From positions 4,402,001 to 4,466,000 of the forward strand of contig NZ_CP046507.1 in the NCBI RefSeq assembly GCF_009741445.1: a stretch of 64,000 nt of DNA, given 5' to 3'. Of this stretch, positions 18,227-27,917 are shown in pieces. A program made the position numbers and the translations under genes. This DNA is from Mycobacterium avium subsp. avium (GTDB taxonomy: Bacteria > Actinomycetota > Actinomycetes > Mycobacteriales > Mycobacteriaceae). Position 1 is the first letter of the stretch; the number at the start of each line of letters is the position of its first letter. The notes under the pieces were generated by a model. It searched no databases, was not told the DNA's origin, and saw only the letters and a program-made list of their open reading frames with translations.

Positions 18227-19045
18227 GTGCGGCTGGCCACCTGGAATGTGAACTCGATTCGCTCCCGGCTGCCCCGGGTGCTGGACTGGCTGGCCCGCAC
18301 CGACGTCGACGTGCTGGCCATGCAGGAGACCAAGTGCGCCGACGGCCAGTTCCCGACGTTGCCGTTCTTCGAACTCGGCTACGAGGTCGCCCACGTCGGC
18401 TTCAACCAGTGGAACGGTGTGGCGATCGCCTCCCGGGTCGGCCTGGACGACGTACGGGTCGGCTTCGAGGGCCAGCCGAGCTGGAGCGGCAAGCCGGAGG
18501 TCGCCGCCGCCGCGGAGGCCCGCGCCCTGGCCGCCACCTGCGCCGGTGTGCGGATCTGGAGCCTCTACGTTCCCAACGGCCGCGCGGTGGGCGACCCGCA
18601 CTACGCCTACAAGCTGGATTGGCTTGCCGCCCTGCGTGATTCGGCCGCGGGCTGGCTGCGCGAGGATCCCGCCGCCCAGATCGCGCTGGCCGGGGACTGG
18701 AACATCGCCCCGCAGGACGACGACGTGTGGAGCATGGAGATCTTCGCCGGCGCCACCCACGTCTCCGAGCCGGAGCGGCGCGCGTTCAACGCCATCCTCG
18801 ACGCGCAATTCGCGGACCTGGTACGGCCTTTCGCGCCGGGCCCGGGGGTGTACACGTACTGGGACTACACCGCGCTGCGGTTCCCGAAACGGCAAGGCAT
18901 GCGCATCGATTTCATCCTCGGCTCACCCGCGTTGGCGCGCCGCGTGACGCACGCGCAGATCGACCGCGAGGAGCGCAAGGGCAAGGGCGCCAGCGATCAC
19001 GCGCCGGTGCTGGTCGATGTGAGCCGCGACGAGCCGCCGTCCTAG
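18227..19045 (+). CDS. xthA: Exodeoxyribonuclease III / AP endonuclease
   Basis: Class II AP endonuclease of base-excision repair. The exonuclease III motifs are present: TWNVNSIRSR, MQETK (metal Glu), GDWNIAPQDDDVW, and the final SDHAPVLVDV catalytic Asp-His. Length is 272 aa, as usual. Translation starts at GTG 18227. The gene has its own likely leaderless promoter, so it need not depend on def. Confidence 0.96.
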   Translation: MRLATWNVNSIRSRLPRVLDWLARTDVDVLAMQETKCADGQFPTLPFFELGYEVAHVGFNQWNGVAIASRVGLDDVRVGFEGQPSWSGKPEVAAAAEARALAATCAGVRIWSLYVPNGRAVGDPHYAYKLDWLAALRDSAAGWLREDPAAQIALAGDWNIAPQDDDVWSMEIFAGATHVSEPERRAFNAILDAQFADLVRPFAPGPGVYTYWDYTALRFPKRQGMRIDFILGSPALARRVTHAQIDREERKGKGASDHAPVLVDVSRDEPPS

Positions 19046-19131
19046 GGAGAAATCCGGCACCGCTTCTCGTTGTCTGCCGCGCGGCAAGGTGGCAGGCTTT
19101 GCAAAATCAGGAGCGGAAACAGCATTGCCTA

Positions 19132-19158
19132 GTTGTTAAGCCTGCGTTCAGCGGGTAC
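19132..19158 (+). promoter_or_regulatory. Candidate SigF/SigB-type promoter upstream of the Rv0426c-like gene
   Basis: GTTGTT-N15-GGGTAC lies 55 bp upstream of the ATG at 19213. It resembles the alternative sigma factor SigF/SigB pattern GTTT/GTTG-N15-17-GGGTA. No sigma-A-like pair is obvious in the same 167-bp region. Confidence 0.4.
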
Positions 19159-19212
19159 TACTCGCTGCCGACGCCGGCGCGCGGCGTACGCAATCAAAGC
19201 CAGGGAGTCATC

Positions 19213-19662
19213 ATGAGTGTCATCGGCGGAGCAGTCCGGGGCGTGAGTCAGGCGGTGAACCGCGCCGCGTCCGCGACGACCGCGGCCGCCGGTGCCGTGG
19301 GCGGCGCGGCGGTCAACGGCGTCATCGGCGGCGTCACCGGAGCCGCGGAGGGCGTCAAACGCGGGATGAACAGCGGCAGCCATTCCACGCCCGCGGCCGC
19401 GCTGGCCTTCGGCGCGCTCGGCGTCGCGGGACTGGTGGAGTGGCCGGTGCTGCTGGCTGTCGGCGGCGGCGCCTTGCTGCTGCAGCGGTTGAACCGCAAG
19501 GAGCAGCAGCCCGAGCCGCGGGCGGTCAAGGCGAACCTGAAGTCGGTGCCGGCGGAATCGGCGCCGGCCCGCAAGGCGCCGGCCAAGACCGCCGCCAAGT
19601 CGACGGCCAAGAAGGCCCCGGGGCGCCGGGCCGGTGCCGGCGACTTGCGCAGCACCAACTGA
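19213..19662 (+). CDS. Small membrane protein with Lys/Ala-rich tail (Rv0426c-like)
   Basis: 149-residue protein of unknown function. The N-terminal half is Gly/Ala/Val-rich with GAVGGAAVNGVIGGVTGAAEG, a possible glycine-zipper membrane segment. A second hydrophobic segment carries ALGVAGLVEWPVLLAVGGGA. The C-terminal 45 residues are a basic KAPAKTAAKSTAKKAP tail like that of HupB-type proteins and may bind nucleic acid or acidic polymers. ATG at 19213 is preceded by AGGGAG at good spacing. In M. tuberculosis the P-type ATPase gene ctpH follows; here it is absent. Confidence 0.85.
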   Translation: MSVIGGAVRGVSQAVNRAASATTAAAGAVGGAAVNGVIGGVTGAAEGVKRGMNSGSHSTPAAALAFGALGVAGLVEWPVLLAVGGGALLLQRLNRKEQQPEPRAVKANLKSVPAESAPARKAPAKTAAKSTAKKAPGRRAGAGDLRSTN

Positions 19663-19663
19663 G

Positions 19664-19867
19664 CTAGACGGCCACCCGGTCGGCCCGATGGGCCGACGGA
19701 TCCGGACAGATCGGGCCCGCCGCCGCGGCGCGCGTCCGATCGTCGTCGCGAATCTCGACCACCCCGACGCGCCACAACAGCGCATACAGTTCAACTAGCG
19801 GCACCTTCAGCACCGAAGCAAACGACGAAACTAGCGGATCGCCCCCGGTGTCGGTCATCGTCGACAT
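19664..19867 (-). CDS. Candidate small protein, antisense-oriented between two membrane-protein genes
   Basis: Reading frame of 67 aa (64 if the second ATG at 19858 is used), with the sequence MTDTGGDPLVSSFASVLKV, then PLVELYALLWRVGVVEIRDDDR. Codon third positions are mainly G or C and the composition is protein-like, unlike a shadow frame; no gene occupies the opposite strand here. No clear ribosome site was found. It ends 1 bp from the stop of the Rv0426c-like gene. Family unknown; it fills the place of the missing ctpH. Confidence 0.5.
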   Translation of the reverse strand: MSTMTDTGGDPLVSSFASVLKVPLVELYALLWRVGVVEIRDDDRTRAAAAGPICPDPSAHRADRVAV

Positions 19868-19930
19868 AGTTCCGACGGTGGACGCGCGACCCAGCGAGTC
19901 GGGAAACCCTTCGTTACCGAAAGGCAAATG

Positions 19931-20206
19931 ATGGCGGAAAAGAAGGCGAGGCGCGGCACGTCCCAGCGCGAGGCGGTGGAAAAGATCCGGGAGGGCGAAA
20001 CCTTCGTGGTGAACCTGCCCGGCCTGGGCCAGGTCGAGATTCCCCGGCCCGAGCAGCTGGCCTACTTCGGCGGGCTGGCCGCCCTGGCGGCGCTGGAGCT
20101 CATCGACTGGCCGGTGGCCGTGGTCATCGCCGCGGGGCACCTGCTGGCCAGCAATCACCACAACAAGATCCTCGAGGAGCTCGGGGAGGCGATGGAGGAG
20201 GTGTGA
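19931..20206 (+). CDS. Small membrane protein (Rv0424c-like)
   Basis: 91-residue protein of unknown function. A charged N-terminus (residues 1-25) is followed by FVVNLPGLGQVEIPRPEQ and a hydrophobic hairpin GGLAALAALELIDWPVAVVI. The ATG at 19931 has AAAGG 6 nt upstream and gives the same length as the M. tuberculosis protein; an ATG at 19928 is also possible. The WPV hairpin resembles that of the gene at 19213, so the two may be related. Confidence 0.82.
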   Translation: MAEKKARRGTSQREAVEKIREGETFVVNLPGLGQVEIPRPEQLAYFGGLAALAALELIDWPVAVVIAAGHLLASNHHNKILEELGEAMEEV

Positions 20207-20312
20207 GGGTCAGCGCGCGGTGACCGCGCGGCACGAACCGGCGGGAATAGGGCCGTCGGCCATGCCATGCGGTTGCCGGTGGGGGTAACGTCGCGTGCGG
20301 ACCCATCCATCA

Positions 20313-20400
20313 GACGCGGGAGCGCACGCCGAGTGTGCTGAGAGGACGGCTCGGGGCCGTCGACCGTACGAACCTGACCGGGTAATGCCGGCGTAGGGAG
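20313..20400 (+). ncRNA. TPP riboswitch (THI box) controlling thiC
   Basis: Contains the conserved thiamine-pyrophosphate aptamer blocks in order: GCGGGAG, the TGCTGAGAGGAC pyrimidine-sensor loop, GTACGAACCTGACC, and GGTAATGCCGGCGTAGGGAG. The final AGGGAG (20395-20400) doubles as the ribosome site of thiC with 7-nt spacing, so TPP binding probably blocks translation initiation. The 106 bp upstream (20207-20312) hold no gene and presumably the promoter. Confidence 0.96.
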
Positions 20401-20407
20401 ATGAAAA

Positions 20408-22026
<1,619 letters not shown>

Positions 22027-22030
<4 letters not shown>

Positions 22031-22875
22031 CGGGGCCGCCGCCGACGCTGCCACTGGCGCCGCCGGGCACCACGCCGCGTCGCGTGCTGTCCATCGCCGG
22101 ATCCGACTCCGGGGGTGGTGCGGGCATCCAGGCCGACCTGCGCACCATGGCGATGCTGGGCGTGCACGCCTGCGTCGCGGTGACCGCGGTGACCGTGCAG
22201 AACACGTTGGGGGTCAACAGCTTTCACGAGGTGCCCGCCGACGTGGTGGCCGGCCAGATCGAGGCGGTCGCCGGCGACATCGGCATCCAGGCGGCCAAGA
22301 CCGGCATGCTGGCGTCCTCGCCCATCATCGCCGAGGTGGCCGCGACCTGGCGCCGGCTCGGGTTGTCGGTGCCGCTGGTGGTCGATCCGGTGTGCGCGTC
22401 CATGCACGGTGACCCGCTGCTGGCCGCCGACGCGCTGGACACCCTGCGCGGCCAATTGTTCCCGCTGGCCACCCTGGTGACGCCGAACCTCGACGAGGTC
22501 CGGTTGCTGGTGGACATCGACGTGACCGATGCCGCGTCGCAGCGGGATGCGGCCAAGGCCCTGCACGCGCTGGGCTCGCAATGGGTGCTGGTCAAGGGCG
22601 GGCATCTGCGGTCGTCGCAACGCAGCTGTGACCTGCTCTATGACGGCGACTCGTGCTACGAGTTCGACGCGCACCGGCTGGCCACCGGCAACGACCACGG
22701 CGGCGGCGACACGCTGGCCAGTGCCGTCGCCTGTGCGCTTGCGCACGGCTTCACCGTGCCGGATGCGGTCGCCTTCGGAAAGCGTTGGGTCACCGAGTGT
22801 TTGCGCGCCTCCTACCCGCTGGGCCACGGCCACGGCCCCGTCTCCGCCTTGTTCCGGCTGTCGGGGGACGGATGA
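22027..22875 (+). CDS. thiD: Hydroxymethylpyrimidine/phosphomethylpyrimidine kinase
   Basis: Phosphorylates HMP-P to HMP-PP for coupling with the thiazole. It has the ribokinase-family N-terminus SIAGSDSGGGAGIQADLRT, MLASSPIIAEV, and the anion-hole region DHGGGDTLASA. In E. coli ThiD this last motif is GTGC with a catalytic Cys; here it is GGGD, more like the GAGD of ribokinase. GTG at 22027 starts a 282-aa protein. It is coupled at both ends by stop-start overlaps, to thiC upstream and the hydrolase downstream. Confidence 0.97.
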
Positions 22876-23495
22876 ACCTCGACCGGATCGCGGGCATCGA
22901 CCACCGGCCCGACGGCTTCCCCGAAGGCGTGGTGGTGCTCACCCACGGCGCCGGCGGCAACCGGGATTCGCCACTGCTGCAACAGGTTTGCGAGGAGTGG
23001 GCCCAGCGCGGCTGGCTGGCGGTGCGCTACAACCTGCCCTTCCGCCGGCGCCGGCCCACCGGCCCGCCGTCCGGGTCGGGCGCCGCCGACCGTGCCGGCA
23101 TCGTCGAGGCGATCACGCTGTGCCGCGGGCTTGCCGACGGCCCGCTGATCGCCGGCGGCCATTCGTACGGGGGCCGGCAGACGTCGATGGTGGTCGCCGC
23201 CGGTGACGCCGCGGTGGACGTGCTGACGCTGTTCTCCTACCCGGTCCATCCGCCCGGCAAGCCGGAACGGGCCCGCACCGAGCATCTGCCGGCCATCACG
23301 GTGCCGACGGTCTTCACCCACGGGACGTCGGATCCCTTCGGGACGCCCGAGGAGCTCAACGCGGCCGCCGCGTTGGTCGGCGGAACGACGGCGGTGGTCG
23401 AGATCGCCAGCGCCCGACACGATCTGCGGTCCAAGACGCTGAACGTGGCGGCGCTGGCCGTCGACGCCGCGCTGCAGCTGCTCGGCCGGAATTAG
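22872..23495 (+). CDS. Alpha/beta-hydrolase fold protein (Rv0421c-like)
   Basis: Small hydrolase (207 aa) of the KANL3/Tex30 or dienelactone-hydrolase-like group. It shows VVVLTHGAGGNRDSP (oxyanion region), the nucleophile elbow GGHSYGGRQ, a late GTSDPFGTPEEL Asp loop, and ARHDLRSK with the catalytic His. The ATGA overlap with thiD places it under the same riboswitch. A role in thiamine salvage or repair would fit the context but is inference. Confidence 0.9.
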   Translation: MNLDRIAGIDHRPDGFPEGVVVLTHGAGGNRDSPLLQQVCEEWAQRGWLAVRYNLPFRRRRPTGPPSGSGAADRAGIVEAITLCRGLADGPLIAGGHSYGGRQTSMVVAAGDAAVDVLTLFSYPVHPPGKPERARTEHLPAITVPTVFTHGTSDPFGTPEELNAAAALVGGTTAVVEIASARHDLRSKTLNVAALAVDAALQLLGRN

Positions 23496-23496
23496 A

Positions 23497-23522
23497 CAGT
23501 TTTAACTGGACAGTTTTGACTG
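23497..23522. promoter_or_regulatory. Tandem palindromic operator upstream of marR
   Basis: Two 12-bp near-palindromes with 14-bp start-to-start spacing: CAGTTTTAACTG (23497-23508) and CAGTTTTGACTG (23511-23522). They sit just upstream of a TAGGCT -10 box (23530-23535) that lies 6 nt before the GTG of the MarR gene. The arrangement suits autorepression by a MarR dimer. Confidence 0.65.
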
Positions 23523-23541
23523 TGCAGTTTAGGCTGGCCGT

Positions 23542-23976
23542 GTGGATGGCGTCAGCGACTCCGCGGTGGCGGCCGCGCGCGATATCCGGGTGGTGTTCAG
23601 CCGGCTGCGGCGCCGGCTGAAGGACATCGCGGTCGACGGGTTGACCCCCTCGCAGACGGCGGTGCTCACCCGGCTGTGGAAAGAGGGACCGTCGTCGGCC
23701 AGCGCACTGGCCGCGGCGGAACGGGTGCGCCCCCAGTCGATGGCGACCATCCTGGCTGCGCTGGGCCAACGTCGGCTCATCGAACGCAGACCCGACCCGA
23801 ATGACAAGCGGCGCCAGGTCGTCTCGTTGACGGCGGCCGGCCGCAAGCGCGCCGAGAGCGACCGCCGTGCGCGGGAGGAGTGGCTGGCCCGCGCCATCCA
23901 GGAGCGCTACACGGAGGCGGAGCGGCGCGTCATCGTCGACGCGCTGTCGCTGCTCGAGCGCTTGACCGAGCAATAG
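23542..23976 (+). CDS. MarR-family transcriptional regulator
   Basis: Winged-helix repressor of 144 aa. The recognition region is LTPSQTAVLTRLWKEGPSSA and SMATILAALGQRRLIE; the wing follows as RRPDPNDKRRQVVSLT. GTG at 23542 is the likely first codon of a leaderless mRNA. The downstream luciferase-like gene begins 22 bp after its stop, so the regulator probably controls a two-gene operon including itself. The effector ligand is unknown. Confidence 0.93.
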   Translation: MDGVSDSAVAAARDIRVVFSRLRRRLKDIAVDGLTPSQTAVLTRLWKEGPSSASALAAAERVRPQSMATILAALGQRRLIERRPDPNDKRRQVVSLTAAGRKRAESDRRAREEWLARAIQERYTEAERRVIVDALSLLERLTEQ

Positions 23977-23998
23977 CAGAGAGGGACCCACCATCGAA

Positions 23999-24868
23999 TT
24001 GGGATTGCATTTCATCGACTTTCTGCCCGGCGACCCGGCACGGCTGGGCCCGACGCTGACCGAGGCGGCCCGCGCCGCCGAGCAGGGCGGTGCCACGCTG
24101 TTCACCCTGGCCGACCACTTCTTCCAGATGGAACAGCTTGGGCCCGCGGAGAATCCGTTCCTCGAGGGCTACACGTCGCTGGGTTTTCTGGCCGCGCAGA
24201 CCTCCACGATCGAGCTGGCGCTGCTGGTCACCGGGGTCACCTATCGCTACCCCGGCGTGTTGGCCAAGACGGTCACCACCCTGGACGTGTTGTCGCAGGG
24301 CCGGTCGATGCTGGGACTCGGGGCGGCCTGGTACGAACGCGAGCACACCGCGTTGGGCATTCCGTATCCCGCGCTGAGCACACGGTTCGAGATGCTCGAG
24401 GAAACCCTGCAGATCTGCCGGCAGATGTGGAGCGACGACGACGGCGCGTACCAGGGCAAGCACTACCGGCTGGCCGAGACGATCTGTGCGCCACAGCCGA
24501 TTCGGCGCCCGCCGATCCTGATCGGTGGGGACGGCGAGAAGAAGACGCTGCGTTTGGTCGCGCAGTACGCCGACGTCTGGAACAGCATGTCGAACGACCT
24601 CGCCGAGCTCGAGCACAAGATCGAGGTGCTGCACCGGCACTGCGACGCGGTGGGCCGCGACCCGCGGGATATCCGTAAGACGTGCGGTGGCCTGGCGACC
24701 CTCGACCCGTTCGAGAACCTCGACGAATACCTCAGGACGGTGGAACGCTTCGGCAGGCTCGGCATCGACATGATCAACGTGGGGCCGCTACCCGGCAATC
24801 CGGATCCCGTCGGCTATATCCGCCGGCTGGGCGATGAGGTGATCCCCCGGCTGGCCGAAATCGGTTGA
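23999..24868 (+). CDS. LLM-class F420-dependent oxidoreductase
   Basis: Luciferase-like TIM-barrel oxidoreductase (289 aa), probably F420-dependent. It begins GLHFIDFLPGDP and contains LADHFFQME, LALLVTGVTYRYPGVLAKT, LDVLSQGRSMLGLGAAWYERE and the family-typical RPPILIGGDGEKKTLRL. The start is unclear: TTG at 23999 is the only standard codon close to the AGAGAGGGA site. It follows marR by 22 bp. The pairing suggests inducible reduction of a small xenobiotic or metabolite, which is inference. Confidence 0.88.
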   Translation: MGLHFIDFLPGDPARLGPTLTEAARAAEQGGATLFTLADHFFQMEQLGPAENPFLEGYTSLGFLAAQTSTIELALLVTGVTYRYPGVLAKTVTTLDVLSQGRSMLGLGAAWYEREHTALGIPYPALSTRFEMLEETLQICRQMWSDDDGAYQGKHYRLAETICAPQPIRRPPILIGGDGEKKTLRLVAQYADVWNSMSNDLAELEHKIEVLHRHCDAVGRDPRDIRKTCGGLATLDPFENLDEYLRTVERFGRLGIDMINVGPLPGNPDPVGYIRRLGDEVIPRLAEIG

Positions 24869-24884
24869 TGGCGTTCGGCTTTCG

Positions 24885-26330
24885 CTATCCCGGATACCGG
24901 GAGTAGCAGGCGTCCGCGTTGCCGGTCACGCCGCCGCGGAACGCCGCGATGCGGGTGAAACCCGCCGGCACGCTGGTTCCGTCGGCGTCGCTGGCGACCA
25001 GGTGGTTGGTCAGCAGCCCGGCCACCGCCTCGTCGAGATCGCCTGCTGTGAGCAACAATTGGTTGTGCGAGGGCAGTTCGATCGGCTCGGCCATCCTGCG
25101 GTGCACCACGCCGGTCAGACAGGCGGTCCGCAGCGCGGTCCACGGGCTCTGCATGGCCAGGCCGCGTTCATGCTGTACCGCCAGCGCGTAGCGCGACATC
25201 ACCACGGACAGGGCGGTGTCGTCGCCCTGGGGCAGGGTGTGTTCGTTCTCGTCGGCGACCCTGCCCAGCGCGGCCAGCTTGGGCAGGTCGACGGCGATGG
25301 TGTTGGTGGCCGGGCAGTAGGACGCCGGCGGGCTGGGCTTGGCGTCGGCGCATGCGGCCGGCTGGTAGCTCAGCGCGGGCGGATTGGCCGGCGCGAAGAT
25401 CTTTCCCAGCAGCTCCATCAGCGTGGACAGGGTGTCCTGGTTGATCGGGACCTCGCCGGTCTCCGGTGTGCCGCTGGTGTCGACCCGCAGGGCATTGGGC
25501 AGGTCGCCGCGGCGCTGCTCGATTTCCCTGCGGTTGATCGACGCACAGGCCGAGGCGCCGTTGAGGAAACCCATTTGGAAGGCGCTGATCCGGTCCAGCG
25601 CCGAGCCGTGCGCGTCGTCGTTCGCGGTCTCGCTGTCCATCACCGGGTCGCGCGTGGTGATGATCCCGGCCAGCACATGGTCGAGCCCGTCGGCGGTGCT
25701 CAGCGTGAAGCGCGGCGACTTGCCGTCGGCAACCCAGAACAGATAGACCCCGGCGAAGCAGTCGGCCTGCTGTTCGCGCACGATGGTCGCATCGCGTTTG
25801 GTCACCAGTGCGGCCATCTGCTGCAGCGCGTGCCCGAACTCGTGCGCCAGCACACCGGTCACCGACATGTCGCCGAAATACTTCTGCGCCACGGGCATGA
25901 AAACGCCGCGGTCCCAGGCGATCAGGTTGCACCGCGAGGTGTAGAACGCGTTGACCAGTTGGTAGGTGTCGTTGTGGCACACGATCGGACTGCTCGGATC
26001 GGTCGAGTTGTAGGACACGATCTTGCTGATCGGAACGAATTTGCCCTTCAGCGATTGGCCGTACACCGAGCGCCAGTAGTCCTCGATGTCGTTGATCGAC
26101 AGCAACGACAGCGAGTCGATCGACCCGTTGTCGGTGTTGAGCACCTTGCCGGTGGGGGCGGGGGCGTTGGAGCGGATGCCGCTGGGCCCGTTGGTCGCGG
26201 GCAGACCACCAACCAGGAACGGGTCGTTGAGCATCGACAGCGCGCGTCCCTCGACGAACGTCGAGCAACCCGCCACCAGCAGCACCGCCGCGGCCGACAC
26301 GAATGCCGACCTGAGCGCGTGGCTGTGCAT
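24885..26330 (-). CDS. lpqM: Lipoprotein zinc metallopeptidase LpqM
   Basis: Extracytoplasmic lipoprotein peptidase, 481 aa. The signal peptide ends in the lipobox VAGC with Cys22. The zincin motif HEFGH is at residues 153-157, and EQQADCFAG about 20 residues later supplies the probable third ligand Glu176, as in YpfJ-type neutral zinc peptidases. In mycobacteria LpqM has been linked to DNA transfer and to proteolysis at the envelope. It is the last gene of the leftward lpqL cluster, 114 bp after the second lpqL copy. Confidence 0.93.
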   Translation of the reverse strand: MHSHALRSAFVSAAAVLLVAGCSTFVEGRALSMLNDPFLVGGLPATNGPSGIRSNAPAPTGKVLNTDNGSIDSLSLLSINDIEDYWRSVYGQSLKGKFVPISKIVSYNSTDPSSPIVCHNDTYQLVNAFYTSRCNLIAWDRGVFMPVAQKYFGDMSVTGVLAHEFGHALQQMAALVTKRDATIVREQQADCFAGVYLFWVADGKSPRFTLSTADGLDHVLAGIITTRDPVMDSETANDDAHGSALDRISAFQMGFLNGASACASINRREIEQRRGDLPNALRVDTSGTPETGEVPINQDTLSTLMELLGKIFAPANPPALSYQPAACADAKPSPPASYCPATNTIAVDLPKLAALGRVADENEHTLPQGDDTALSVVMSRYALAVQHERGLAMQSPWTALRTACLTGVVHRRMAEPIELPSHNQLLLTAGDLDEAVAGLLTNHLVASDADGTSVPAGFTRIAAFRGGVTGNADACYSRYPG

Positions 26331-26444
26331 GGCTCAGTGTAGAGCGACCGGCCGTCGCCGGGGGCAAGAAAGGCGCTGGCTCCCTTCAAGGGATCTCGCG
26401 ATTTCTCACCCTTCGGCGTGCCGGCGTAAATCGTTGTGCCGCGG

Positions 26445-27917
26445 TCAGGGCACTCGGGTGCGATGCCGCTTGTCGTGCGGCGGCACCCCGTTGACCCCGC
26501 CGATCGATTGGGCGTAGCTGCCGACCGCGAACCCGACGCCGGAACCCATCACCGCCAGGGCGTCCCGGTTGATGTTGTCGGCGGTGTCGCGGGGACCTTG
26601 GAAGTCCGGATCGAACGGCACGCCGGCCTGGCCGCCCCACAACCGGGACTGCACAGTGGTTTTCGGTTGCGAGGCTCCGGTGGTCATGCCGCCGATCGGC
26701 ACACCGGCCACCATGAAGGGGTGGTAGTCGGCCCGGGTGTTCAGGGGCATGTCCGCCGCACGCTTGCCGGCCAGGTTCAGATAGCCCGCCAGGGTGCGCT
26801 CGATGCCGGCCGACCCTTCGGGGACGTCGGCGGCCGAAATACCGGGGGCCGGCGGCCCGGACTGATCGCCGTCGTCGGTGAAGAACCCGGCGTTGGGCGA
26901 GCCGAGCATGGTGAAGTTCAGATACAGCGCGATGTCGTTGAGTTGGTCGCGGTCCAGGCCGAACAGGTAATCCATCACGCCGCCCAGTCCGTCTTCCCCG
27001 GCGCCCCAGAACACGAACCGCACCGCGTTGCTCACCGGCGCCAGCGGACCCAGCTGCAGCGCGGTTTCCAGCACCGCGGCCACGCCGGAGCCGTTGTCGT
27101 TGATGCCCGGTCCGGCGCGCGAGCCGTCCAGGTGCGCACCGACCATGATGACCTCGTGGGCTGACCCGGTCTTGGTCTGCGCCACCACGTTTCGCGATGT
27201 GACCTTGACGTTGACTGCATCCAGGATTAACCGCACCGGCCCGCCGGCACCGGCCAGCGCGGCGGCGCCGGACGGGTTGACGACGGCCACCGGCACACTC
27301 AGCTGTTTGTAGTAGCCGGGGGTGAACAAGGTGGGCGGGGCGCCGTGCCCGTCGGGTGCGCTCACCACGATCAGCGCGCTCGCGCCCCGGGCCACCGCGC
27401 TGTTCTGTTTGTCGACCACCGAGCAGCGGGTGTCGTCGACGACGGCGATCGCACCCTTGGGCGGGGCGCCGGGGTAGTCGCTGGCCGCGCAACCCGACGG
27501 CTGGGCCGGGCGGACGGCGGGTCCGGTCAGCCCGCCGGGCGGGGTCTGGACCAACATCGAGGCCTGGTCGACGGGGTAGCCGCGGCCCGCGACGGTCAGC
27601 GTCGGCTTGCCGGGGGACACCGGGTAGAGCCGGTCGAACTGCGGCGTCTGTACGTCGAAACCCTTGTCGCGCAGCGCTTTAGCCACGTAGTCGACGCTGG
27701 CCTGAAAGCCCGGGGTGCCGTCCGCGCGGTTGCCGCCGTTGGCGTTGGCGATGTTCTGCAAGGCGCGCAGGTGGGCCATCATGGCGTCGGCGGTCACCTT
27801 CTTGGCCAGGCCGTGGCCCAAATCGGGTGCCGCGGTCGGCAGTCCGGGCCCCGCCGACGAGCAACCGGCCAGCAGCACGGCGATCCACAGCAGCGTCGCG
27901 CCCAGCCGGACGGTCAT
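26445..27917 (-). CDS. LpqL-like M28 lipoprotein with disrupted active site (probable pseudoenzyme)
   Basis: 490-residue paralogue of the upstream lpqL. The lipobox is LAGC, a PA insert domain lies in the middle, and an M28 aminopeptidase domain follows. Of the expected catalytic set only His262, Asp274 and Glu308 remain. The general-base Glu is Gly307, the third metal-ligand Asp is Thr336, and the last His ligand is Gln440. The frame is intact over the full length, so the gene is kept but peptidase activity is unlikely. The start overlaps the lpqL stop (ATGA), so both are made together. It could be a binding protein or decoy. Confidence 0.88.
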   Translation of the reverse strand: MTVRLGATLLWIAVLLAGCSSAGPGLPTAAPDLGHGLAKKVTADAMMAHLRALQNIANANGGNRADGTPGFQASVDYVAKALRDKGFDVQTPQFDRLYPVSPGKPTLTVAGRGYPVDQASMLVQTPPGGLTGPAVRPAQPSGCAASDYPGAPPKGAIAVVDDTRCSVVDKQNSAVARGASALIVVSAPDGHGAPPTLFTPGYYKQLSVPVAVVNPSGAAALAGAGGPVRLILDAVNVKVTSRNVVAQTKTGSAHEVIMVGAHLDGSRAGPGINDNGSGVAAVLETALQLGPLAPVSNAVRFVFWGAGEDGLGGVMDYLFGLDRDQLNDIALYLNFTMLGSPNAGFFTDDGDQSGPPAPGISAADVPEGSAGIERTLAGYLNLAGKRAADMPLNTRADYHPFMVAGVPIGGMTTGASQPKTTVQSRLWGGQAGVPFDPDFQGPRDTADNINRDALAVMGSGVGFAVGSYAQSIGGVNGVPPHDKRHRTRVP

